This document shows, one piece after another, positions 12,970 to 18,949 of a stretch of 20,512 nt of DNA. This DNA is from Bacteroidaceae bacterium. Lineage in GTDB: Bacteria > Bacteroidota > Bacteroidia > Bacteroidales > Bacteroidaceae. Each line of letters begins with the position of its first letter. The first letter of the stretch is position 1. The notes beneath the pieces were generated by a model. It did no database searches, was not told the DNA's origin, and saw only the letters and a program-made list of their open reading frames with translations. The DNA lies in assembly GCA_021443405.1 (NCBI GenBank), contig JABUUA010000010.1, forward strand, positions 1 to 20,512, written 5' to 3'. A program made the position numbers and the translations under genes.

Positions 12970-14547
12970 TCATTCTGGAACCGCCGTCAGCAGCGGCACG
13001 GCTGGTTGGGTGTAGGTGGTGCGGATGCGCCACTCCTGGGGGTAGAGATTGTTGGCGCGGTTGCCCACACTCTTCACAAAACCCAGCGGGAGGCCTTGGT
13101 AGGTGACCAGCACATAGCCTCGCGGCGCGTCGATGCGCAACGCCTCGCGGCGGAGATAGGCGAGAGCGAGGTCGTACGAGAGTTCCACCTCAGGGAAGAC
13201 GCCCCGCACTAACGCCGTGCTGAGCGCCAAGGCGTGGGAGGGTTGCCAGTCGCGACCCTTGGCTTCGCCGAGTCTGCTTTCGCTCGGCAAATCAAGCGAG
13301 CTTGGTTGCGCTCGCTTACTTGCAGCCTTGGCTTCTTCGAGCTGCACGCCCGCCACGAGCACTTGCATCGTGCGCAGGAGTTTTTGCATCAGCGGGGCGT
13401 GGAGCGCGGGCAGCGCGATGCGGGCGGTGGCGGTCGTCTGCACCACATAGTCGCCACGCAGAGCCGCGATGGGTTGCTGCTTTTGCGGCTGCTTTTGGCC
13501 GAGCCTGCTCTTACTCGGCAAATCAAGCAAGCTTGGCTGCTCTCGCTTACTCGCCACCGGGGCCGCGGGCAGTTGTCCATTCTTACGGAGCGCCGCAATA
13601 TAAAAACCCTCTCCGCGGTCGATGCCGGGGAAGAAGTGACGCTCCTCGAGCACGGAGGCGCCCAACTGCTCGGCTATCCATCGGACATTGTCCTCGTCCT
13701 CGAAGCGATTGAAAGTGCAGGTGCTGTAGATGAACAGTCCGCCCTCCTTGAGCGTGGGCCAGATGGCGGAGACGATGTCGCGCTGACGCTGCCAGCAGCG
13801 GGCGACGTTGTCCAAGCTCCAGTCGGCCACGGCGCCTTCGTCCTTGCGGAACATTCCCTCGCCGCTGCACGGAACGTCGGCCACGATGAGGTGGAAGGTG
13901 TCGGGGAGATGGCGGAAATCGTCGGGGAAGTTCTGCGTGACCACCGTGGCGGGATGTCCCCACTTGATGAGGTTCTCCGCTAAAATTTGGGCGCGCGGGC
14001 GCATGGGTTCGTTGCTCACCAGCAGACTGTCGTCGGAAAGACGGTGGCGCAGCACAGTGCTCTTGCCGCCGGGAGCGGCGCAGAGATCGAGCGCCACCAA
14101 AGTGCCGGGGGGAAGAAAGCGGCGCAGCACCTCGTCGAGATACATCGACGAAGCTTCCTGCACATAGTAGGCGCCGGCGTGGAGCAAGGGATCGAAGGTG
14201 AACGCGGGGCGCTCGTCGAGCCAGTAGCCCTCGGCACACCACGGGATGGGGGTCAGTCCTTCGCGTCGCAACTGAAGTTTTCTGTTCTTGGCTTCGCCGA
14301 GTCTGCTTTCGCTCGGCAAATCAAGCAAGCTTGGTTGCGCTCGCTTACTCGCAGTCTTGGCTTTGCCGAGTCTGCTTTCGCTCGGCAAATCAAGCGAGCT
14401 TGGTTGCGCTCGCTTACTCGCAGTCTTGGCGGAATTGAGTCGAATGGAGACGGACGGTGCTTCCTGCAGACCCGCCAGCAACTGCCCGGCCCGTTCGGGA
14501 CCGAGGTGCTCGCGCATCAGCGCCACGAAATCGGCGGGAAATTCCAT
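12970..14547 (-). CDS. rsmF: RsmF-like rRNA/tRNA cytosine-C5 methyltransferase with four in-frame repeat insertions
   Basis: This 525-residue SAM-dependent RNA m5C methyltransferase belongs to the NOL1/NOP2/Sun family. Motif I is DLCAAPGGKST (154-164). Motif IV is ADVPCSGEGMFRK with the product-release C227, and motif VI is YSTCTFN with the nucleophile C277. The C-terminal part (about 360-525) resembles the RsmF extra domains, ending with a PUA-like segment (GLPLGFVKSVGNRANNLYP). Four copies of a 21-23 residue insert are present: 41-64 and 65-87 (tandem), about 331-351, and about 408-430. They lie in loops, and removing them rejoins conserved sequence, for example RLNSAK to NRKLQLRREG and LEEAK to GRDWQPSHALALS. 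The catalytic core is untouched, so the gene looks functional. ATG 14547 is chosen because it lies 5 nt after the thyA stop; the upstream ATG at 14586 would overlap thyA. RsmF identity versus another family member is inferred. Confidence 0.88.
   Translation of the reverse strand: MEFPADFVALMREHLGPERAGQLLAGLQEAPSVSIRLNSAKTASKRAQPSSLDLPSESRLGKAKTASKRAQPSLLDLPSESRLGEAKNRKLQLRREGLTPIPWCAEGYWLDERPAFTFDPLLHAGAYYVQEASSMYLDEVLRRFLPPGTLVALDLCAAPGGKSTVLRHRLSDDSLLVSNEPMRPRAQILAENLIKWGHPATVVTQNFPDDFRHLPDTFHLIVADVPCSGEGMFRKDEGAVADWSLDNVARCWQRQRDIVSAIWPTLKEGGLFIYSTCTFNRFEDEDNVRWIAEQLGASVLEERHFFPGIDRGEGFYIAALRKNGQLPAAPVASKREQPSLLDLPSKSRLGQKQPQKQQPIAALRGDYVVQTTATARIALPALHAPLMQKLLRTMQVLVAGVQLEEAKAASKRAQPSSLDLPSESRLGEAKGRDWQPSHALALSTALVRGVFPEVELSYDLALAYLRREALRIDAPRGYVLVTYQGLPLGFVKSVGNRANNLYPQEWRIRTTYTQPAVPLLTAVPE
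13257..13335 (-). repeat. 69-bp palindromic element, copy A, inside the rsmF-like gene
   Basis: The 69-bp unit is flanked by a perfect 10-bp direct repeat CCTTGGCTTC (13257-13266 and 13326-13335). It contains two stem-loops: GCCGAG-N10-CTCGGC and AAGCGAG-N10-CTCGCTT, both perfect. On the minus strand it encodes the KRAQPSSLDLPSESRLGEAK insert near residues 408-430 of the methyltransferase. It differs from copy C at three positions only. Removing one repeat plus the core restores a continuous EAKGRDW coding sequence. Confidence 0.92.
13495..13557 (-). repeat. 69-bp palindromic element, copy D (shortened, diverged), inside the rsmF-like gene
   Basis: This copy is about 63 bp, with the left end shortened by a few bases relative to copy B. 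It keeps GCCGAG-N10-CTCGGC exactly, and a second stem AAGCAAG / CTCGCTT with one mismatch. It encodes ASKREQPSLLDLPSKSRLGQ (about residues 332-351), located in the linker between the catalytic domain and the C-terminal domains. The flanking direct repeats are no longer evident, suggesting an older insertion than copies A-C. Confidence 0.85.
14286..14354 (-). repeat. 69-bp palindromic element, copy B (first of an exact tandem pair)
   Basis: The unit starts with TCTTGGC (14286-14292) and contains GCCGAG-N10-CTCGGC and a second stem AAGCAAG / CTCGCTT with one mismatch. It encodes the second insert of the methyltransferase (about residues 65-87, with SLLDLPSESRLGEAK). It differs from the adjoining copy C at two of 69 positions. 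The same TCTTGGC recurs at 14355 and 14424, so the three repeats are spaced at exactly 69 bp. Confidence 0.93.
14355..14423 (-). repeat. 69-bp palindromic element, copy C (second of an exact tandem pair)
   Basis: This copy directly abuts copy B with no spacer and ends at the third TCTTGGC (14424-14430). Both stems are perfect (GCCGAG / CTCGGC and AAGCGAG / CTCGCTT). It encodes the first insert (about residues 41-64, with SSLDLPSESRLGKAK), placed just after the conserved SIRLNSAK of the N-terminal domain. Near identity to copies A and B implies recent insertion, recent duplication or gene conversion. Confidence 0.93.
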
Positions 14548-14552
14548 GTTCG

Positions 14553-15350
14553 TCACACCGAAACCTCGCCCTTGATGGCCGGCCACGGGTCGTAGCCCTC
14601 CAAAGTGAAGTCGTCGTACTGGAAGTCGAAGATGCTCTTCACCTCGGGGTTGATGATCATGCGGGGCAGAGGCCGCGGTTCACGCGAGAGCTGCAGCCGC
14701 ACCTGCTCCATGTGGTTCTGATAGACGTGGGTGTCGCCCGTGGTGTGGATGAAGTCGCCGGGGCGCAGTCCGCACACCTGGGCCATCATCATGCAAAGCA
14801 GGGCGTAAGAGGCGATGTTGAAAGGAACGCCGAGGAAACTGTCGGCGCTGCGCTGATAGAGTTGCAGCGACAGACGGCCTTCAGCCACATAGAACTGGAA
14901 GAAGGCGTGGCAGGGCGGCAGGTTCATGTTCTTGATGTCGGCCACGTTCCACGCCGAGACGATGATGCGGCGGCAGTTGGGGTCGTTCTTGATGGTGTCC
15001 ACGGCCTGTTGTATCTGGTCGATGAACCCACCGTCGTAGTCGGGCCACGAGCGCCACTGATAACCGTAGATGTGCCCGAGGTCGCCCGTCTCGGGGTCGG
15101 CCCATTCGTTCCAGATGCGAACGCCGTGTTCCTGCAGATACTTCACGTTGGTGTCGCCGCGGAGGAACCACAGCAGTTCGTGGATGATGCTTTTCAGATG
15201 CACCTTCTTGGTGGTGAGCAGGGGGAAACCCTCCTCGAGATTGAAGCGCATCTGATGACCGAAGATACTGCGCGTTCCAGTACCCGTGCGGTCGCCCTTG
15301 TCGGTTCCTTCGTCAAGGATGCGCTGGAGCAAGTCGAGATATTGTTTCAT
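14553..15350 (-). CDS. thyA: Thymidylate synthase
   Basis: This 265-residue enzyme methylates dUMP to dTMP with methylene-tetrahydrofolate and releases dihydrofolate. Length and residues match the E. coli type. The phosphate-binding R21 lies in GDRTGTGT, the catalytic nucleophile C147 in LPPCHAFFQFYV, and the dUMP-contacting N178 in GVPFNIASYALL; RSWPDYDGG and HTTGDTHVYQNH are also conserved. The ATG at 15350 begins the family-typical MKQYLDLLQRIL. The long upstream extension in the same frame is only the folA gene read in another frame. Start and folA stop overlap in ATGA, showing translational coupling with the enzyme that recycles its dihydrofolate product. The stop at 14553 is 5 nt ahead of the rsmF-like start. 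Confidence 0.97.
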   Translation of the reverse strand: MKQYLDLLQRILDEGTDKGDRTGTGTRSIFGHQMRFNLEEGFPLLTTKKVHLKSIIHELLWFLRGDTNVKYLQEHGVRIWNEWADPETGDLGHIYGYQWRSWPDYDGGFIDQIQQAVDTIKNDPNCRRIIVSAWNVADIKNMNLPPCHAFFQFYVAEGRLSLQLYQRSADSFLGVPFNIASYALLCMMMAQVCGLRPGDFIHTTGDTHVYQNHMEQVRLQLSREPRPLPRMIINPEVKSIFDFQYDDFTLEGYDPWPAIKGEVSV

Positions 15351-15826
15351 CGGCGGATATAATCTATGAAAGTGTAAGCTTGCGCGTGACGCTCGTCGGT
15401 TTCGTGGGCCTCCTGCCAGACGGGTGTCCAGTCGCTGTAGTCGGGGAAGAAGGCGTCGGCCTGCGCGGGCGTGTCGGCTATCTCGGTCAGACACAGGCGG
15501 TCGGCCAGCGGCAGGGCCTGCTCATAGACACTCGCTCCGCCGATGACATAGACCTCCTCGTCGGCCGCGCAAGAGGCGAGGGCCGAGGCAAGGTCGGGGA
15601 AGGTCTCGGCGCCGGGGAACGACTGCGCCCCGCGCGTCAGCACCACGTTGCGGCGGTTGGGCAGCGCTCCCTTGGGCAGCGACTCAAACGTGCGGCGGCC
15701 CATGACGATGGTGTGCCCCGTGGTCAGCGCCTTGAAGCGCTTGAGGTCGTTGGGCAGCCAGTAGAGCAATTTGTTCTCGAATCCGATGGCGCGGTTCTGC
15801 GCCACTGCAGCGATGATAGTGACCAT
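15347..15826 (-). CDS. folA: Dihydrofolate reductase
   Basis: This 159-residue NADPH-dependent enzyme regenerates tetrahydrofolate from the dihydrofolate produced by thymidylate synthase. The N-terminal strand VTIIAAVAQNRAIGF is followed by LLYWLPNDLKRFK with the catalytic acid D27. Next come the cofactor region TIVMGRRTFESLPKGALPNRRNVVL and the YVIGGASVYEQAL motif, all typical of chromosomal DHFR. The ATG at 15826 starts directly at the first strand; the in-frame upstream start at 15859 would begin at or before the promoter-derived transcript start. It overlaps thyA by four bases (ATGA). The order folA-thyA-rsmF on the minus strand suggests one transcript from the promoter at 15857-15864. 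Confidence 0.96.
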   Translation of the reverse strand: MVTIIAAVAQNRAIGFENKLLYWLPNDLKRFKALTTGHTIVMGRRTFESLPKGALPNRRNVVLTRGAQSFPGAETFPDLASALASCAADEEVYVIGGASVYEQALPLADRLCLTEIADTPAQADAFFPDYSDWTPVWQEAHETDERHAQAYTFIDYIRR

Positions 15827-15856
15827 AACTTCCCGATGTCTTCTTTTTCGACTGCA

Positions 15857-15864
15857 CAAATTTA
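15857..15864 (-). promoter_or_regulatory. -7 promoter box for folA-thyA-rsmF
   Basis: On the minus strand the box reads TAAATTTG (TAnnTTTG). It would start transcription near 15850, about 24 nt before the folA ATG at 15826. A TTG on the minus strand at 15888-15890 lies slightly too far upstream (23-nt spacer) to be a convincing -33 element. Confidence 0.55.
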
Positions 15865-15977
15865 CGAATTTTTGCTCGGAAATCCTTCAACCTTGGGAAA
15901 AATACGCAAAAAAAGACTTTTTCTGCGCGTTCATCTCCTGTTAATATCGCTGCAACAAGTCCGTAGCACGGGCGCTC

Positions 15978-15985
15978 TACCTTTG
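15978..15985 (+). promoter_or_regulatory. -7 promoter box for the porin-pst operon
   Basis: TACCTTTG matches TAnnTTTG. Transcription would start near 15992, with a leader of about 24 nt before ATG 16016. There is no -33 TTTG element. Instead, two imperfect direct repeats, CTGTTAA (15938-15944) and CTGCAAC (15950-15956), sit where an activator such as PhoB would replace that contact. Whether this is a real operator is not established. Confidence 0.55.
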
Positions 15986-16015
15986 CAGTGGTTCAACAAA
16001 TAAACCAATGAAATT

Positions 16016-16987
16016 ATGAAAAGAAAACAACTGTTTTTGACCATCGCACTCTTGGCGATGGGAACAGCCGCCCAGGCACAGAGTGTGAAGCAAGCAGTCG
16101 AGTTCAAGCCCATCGCCACGGGAATGATGAGCCTGTATAGCGAGTTCCCCGACGAGGGCAAGGCCCTTTACGGCTTTCAGCTGGACCGCGCCTATCTCGG
16201 CGTAGAAGGAAAGTGGGGGAAAGGCTGGTCGGTGAAGTTCGTGACCGACTGCGGCAAGAGTTCCGCCGTGGACGACTACCAGCGCATCGTCTATATCAAG
16301 AACGCCCTTGTGCAGTGGAAAAACGGCCAACTGAGCGTGCGGGCCGGTCTCATCGGCACTAACGTCTTCGGCACACAGGAGAAATTCTGGGGACGGAGAT
16401 ATGTGATGAAGTCGTTCCAGGACGAGTATAAATTCGGTTCCAGCGCCGACTTGGGAGCGGCCTTGGAATGGACTCCCACCAAGGTGCTCTCGCTGGACGC
16501 CATCGTCGTCAACGGCGAGGGTTACAAGAAGTTGCAGGCGGAGCGCGGTCTGCTCTACGGCGTCGGCGTCACCGTGAAGCCCGTGACCGGACTGGTGCTG
16601 CGCGCCTACGGCGACCTGAACCAGCGGCCCGACGGCGGCACTCCGCAGAAGACGCTCAACGCCCTGGCCGGCTACAAGAACGACGCCTTCAGCATCGCCG
16701 TGGAGGCCGACTTCCTCTTCGACAAGGACGGAACGAAGGCAAAAAACCAAAGCGGTCTGTCGGCCTACGGTTCGGCCCGAGCCGGAAAATGCGACATCTT
16801 TGCGCGCTACGACCTCCTCGCCTCGAAGAACGACTGGAACCGCAGTAAAGACGGCAGTATGGCGCTGGTGGGCGTGGACGTCAACCTCTGCAAATTCGTG
16901 AAGATTGCCCCCAACGTCAAGCTATGGATTCCCAAGGACGGCAAAGCCACACCGTCGGTAAACGTGAACTTCCAATTCGCACTATAA
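16016..16987 (+). CDS. Outer-membrane porin-like beta-barrel protein (likely phosphate-associated)
   Basis: This 323-residue protein has a clear Sec signal peptide (MKRKQLFLTIALLAMGTAAQA) cleaved before Q22. The remainder is made of alternating short amphipathic strands with aromatic ends (for example YLGVEGKWGKGWSVKFVTD, GVGVTVKPVTGLVLRAYGD, ASVNVNF-like end strand) and finishes in NVNFQFAL, as expected of an outer-membrane beta-barrel. It resembles the phosphate-selective porin O/P type proteins annotated in Bacteroidales, but no specific signature residue can be cited, so substrate is inferred. The main support for a phosphate role is position: it is the first gene of the transcript and lies 41 nt upstream of pstS. 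Mature N-terminal Gln is the pattern converted to pyroglutamate in Bacteroidetes. Confidence 0.82.
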   Translation: MKRKQLFLTIALLAMGTAAQAQSVKQAVEFKPIATGMMSLYSEFPDEGKALYGFQLDRAYLGVEGKWGKGWSVKFVTDCGKSSAVDDYQRIVYIKNALVQWKNGQLSVRAGLIGTNVFGTQEKFWGRRYVMKSFQDEYKFGSSADLGAALEWTPTKVLSLDAIVVNGEGYKKLQAERGLLYGVGVTVKPVTGLVLRAYGDLNQRPDGGTPQKTLNALAGYKNDAFSIAVEADFLFDKDGTKAKNQSGLSAYGSARAGKCDIFARYDLLASKNDWNRSKDGSMALVGVDVNLCKFVKIAPNVKLWIPKDGKATPSVNVNFQFAL

Positions 16988-17013
16988 TAATAGGTAAAAC
17001 AAAAGTATTATTA
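16985..17013 (+). other. AT-only inverted repeat between porin and pstS
   Basis: TAATAATA (16985-16992) and TATTATTA (17006-17013) can pair over 8 bp around a 13-nt loop. The left arm includes the porin stop codon. The stem is weak (A-U only) and has no T tail, so it is not a terminator; a role in differential porin versus pstS expression is only a possibility. Confidence 0.35.
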
Positions 17014-17028
17014 AAACTAAAAAACGTT

Positions 17029-18102
17029 ATGAAAAAGACAATGAAAACGATGGCGGCTTGCCTCATGGCAGCGCTCGTGCTGACCTCGTGCGGCAGCAAG
17101 AAAGAAAACACCGAGAACACAACCCACGAACCCGTGGAACTCTCCGGCAGCGGCGCTTCGTTCCCCCAGCCGTTCTACGGCGTCGTGTTCGAACAGTACG
17201 GAATGGCCAGCGGCAACGAAGTGGCCTACGGCGCCATCGGTTCCGGAGCAGGTCTGCGCAACTTGAAAGACAAGGTTGTGGACTTTGCCGGCAGCGACGC
17301 ATTCCTCACCGACGAAGAACTGAAGGACTACGAGCCCGTGGTGCACATCCCCACTTGTCTCGGAGCTATCGTGCTGGCTTACAACATCGAAGGAATCGAC
17401 AACCTCACGCTCGACGGACCGACGACGGCCGACATCTTCCGCGGCAAAATCAAGAAGTGGAACGACCCCGCCTTGGCGGCGCTCAACCCCGACGTCGCCT
17501 TGCCCGATATGGACATCACGCCGGTCTATCGGTCGGACGGAAGCGGCAGCACCAGCGTCTTCACCGCCTATCTGAACGAAGTGAGCGCCGACTGGAAGAG
17601 CGAAATCGGCGCGGGCAAGACGGTGAACTTCCCGGCCGGAATGGCGGCGAAAGGCAATGCCGGCGTGGCTCAGGTGGTGGCGGCGACGAAAGGTTCTGTC
17701 GGCTACATCGGCAGCGAATATGCCTTTGCCCAGAACATCCACTGCGCGGCCATGATCAATGCCAATGGTGAGAAGGTTGCAGCAGACGAGCAATCCATCT
17801 CGGCCGCCGCGTCGGGCGATTTCCCCGCCGACACCCGCGTGATGATTGTGAACAGCAAGGCCAGCGGCGCCTTCCCCATTGCCTGCCTCACGTGGCTCGT
17901 CGCCTATCAGGAACAAGCTTACGACCACCGCACGGAGGCGCAGGCTCGCGGTTTGGTGGACCTGCTGCAGTACATTCTCAGCGACGAGGCGCAGGAAATC
18001 ACGACCAAGGTCTATTACGCTCCGCTGCCCGAAAAAGCTCGCGAGATTGCGCGCCAGAACCTAAAGAATATTCAGTATGAAGGCAAGTCTCTGCTCCAGT
18101 GA
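17029..18102 (+). CDS. pstS: Phosphate ABC transporter substrate-binding lipoprotein PstS
   Basis: This 357-residue protein starts at ATG 17029, giving a lipoprotein signal (CLMAALVLTSC, lipid Cys at residue 21). The upstream in-frame extension runs into the porin gene and is not used. The phosphate-binding features of the PstS family are present: SGSGASFPQPFY (39-50), AIGSGAG (69-75), FAGSDAFL (86-93) and the loop RSDGSGST (168-175) that contacts phosphate. It captures inorganic phosphate in the periplasm and delivers it to PstC-PstA. The last 26 bases overlap pstC. An AT-only inverted repeat, TAATAATA / TATTATTA (16985-16992 and 17006-17013), precedes it and may affect message processing between porin and pstS. 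Confidence 0.95.
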   Translation: MKKTMKTMAACLMAALVLTSCGSKKENTENTTHEPVELSGSGASFPQPFYGVVFEQYGMASGNEVAYGAIGSGAGLRNLKDKVVDFAGSDAFLTDEELKDYEPVVHIPTCLGAIVLAYNIEGIDNLTLDGPTTADIFRGKIKKWNDPALAALNPDVALPDMDITPVYRSDGSGSTSVFTAYLNEVSADWKSEIGAGKTVNFPAGMAAKGNAGVAQVVAATKGSVGYIGSEYAFAQNIHCAAMINANGEKVAADEQSISAAASGDFPADTRVMIVNSKASGAFPIACLTWLVAYQEQAYDHRTEAQARGLVDLLQYILSDEAQEITTKVYYAPLPEKAREIARQNLKNIQYEGKSLLQ

Positions 18103-18949
18103 CAAGTCGTTCCGCATTGTGCTATTGCTGTGCGCCCTCACGGTGCCGGCAATAGCCTTGTGCATCATCGTCACGCTGATCACCCACTCGACAGAGGCGT
18201 TCCGGGAGTTCGGATTCTTGGGATTTATCAGTTCTGCCGACTGGATTGTGACGGAGGGTCACGAGTCGTACGGCGCTTTCTCGTTCATCGCGGGGACGCT
18301 CTACACCACGCTGCTGGCGCTCCTGCTTTGCGCCGTGCTGGCGCTGCCCATCTCGCTGTTCTGCGGCGAGTATTACAGAGGCAAGACGGTCAGCAAGTTT
18401 CTCTCCACCATCACCTCGTTGCTGGCGGGCATTCCGTCCATCATCTACGGACTCTGGGGTTTCTTCACCCTGCGGCCGCTGATCATCTCCCTCGGGCTCA
18501 GCGAGGTGGGCTGCGGCGTGCTGACGGCCGCCACCATCCTTGCGGTGATGATTGTTCCTTACGCGGCGAATCTTTCGATTGAATTCATCCGCATGGTTCC
18601 GGATGACCTCAAGGAGAGCGCCTACTCCTTGGGAGCGACCCGGGCCGAGGTGATTCGTCACGTGGTGCTGCCCACCGCCGGAGCGGGAATCTTTTCCGCC
18701 TTCATCCTCGCCATGGGCCGCGCCATCGGAGAAACCATGACGGTGACGATGCTGATAGGAAACACGAACAACATCCCGCAGTCGCTGGTGGACACGGGCA
18801 ACTCGATGGCGAGCATCATCGCCAATCAGTTTGGCGAGGCCGACGGACTGAAGCTGAGCGCTCTCATTGCCATCGGACTGACGCTTTTCGGCATCACGGC
18901 CATCGTGAACATGATAGGCAAACTGTTAATCAAGCGAGCAAGAGTATGA
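18077..18949 (+). CDS. pstC: Phosphate ABC transporter permease PstC
   Basis: This is a 290-residue inner-membrane permease. The N-terminal helix (FRIVLLLCALTVPAIALCIIV) is followed by a periplasmic loop, then the transport domain with further helices. It includes SLLAGIPSIIYGLWGFF (near 115-131), typical of PstC, and the ATPase-coupling EAA loop ESAYSLGATRAEVIRHVVLP (about 178-197). It forms the channel with PstA and is energised by PstB. The chosen ATG overlaps the end of pstS by 26 nt, and the short hydrophilic N-terminus before the first helix fits the family. The stop overlaps the pstA start as ATGA, consistent with coupled translation and fixed stoichiometry. Confidence 0.94.
   Translation: MKASLCSSDKSFRIVLLLCALTVPAIALCIIVTLITHSTEAFREFGFLGFISSADWIVTEGHESYGAFSFIAGTLYTTLLALLLCAVLALPISLFCGEYYRGKTVSKFLSTITSLLAGIPSIIYGLWGFFTLRPLIISLGLSEVGCGVLTAATILAVMIVPYAANLSIEFIRMVPDDLKESAYSLGATRAEVIRHVVLPTAGAGIFSAFILAMGRAIGETMTVTMLIGNTNNIPQSLVDTGNSMASIIANQFGEADGLKLSALIAIGLTLFGITAIVNMIGKLLIKRARV

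Noticed and set aside
14286..14430. CRISPR array or ordinary minisatellite
   Set aside because: Repeats abut without spacers, other copies are dispersed singly in the same gene and downstream, and each unit has two stem-loops and flanking direct repeats. That fits an inserted palindromic element better.
12970..14547. Possibility that the rsmF-like gene is a pseudogene broken by repeats
   Set aside because: The frame is uninterrupted over 525 codons, all inserts are multiples of three, and both catalytic cysteines and the SAM motif are intact.
13987..14595. Plus-strand frame containing the repeat read as FAESAFARQIK... peptides
   Set aside because: It is the complement of the rsmF-like gene. 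The apparent protein repeat arises because the 69-bp element is open in most frames. The minus-strand frame has the methyltransferase motifs.
15351..15494. Upstream extension of thymidylate synthase by 48 residues
   Set aside because: The extension is the folA gene read out of frame. Homology starts at MKQYLDLL, and the ATGA overlap with folA fits the shorter start at 15350.
17017..17928. Long (303 codon) minus-strand frame opposite pstS
   Set aside because: Shadow of pstS, which has clear motifs and operon context on the plus strand.
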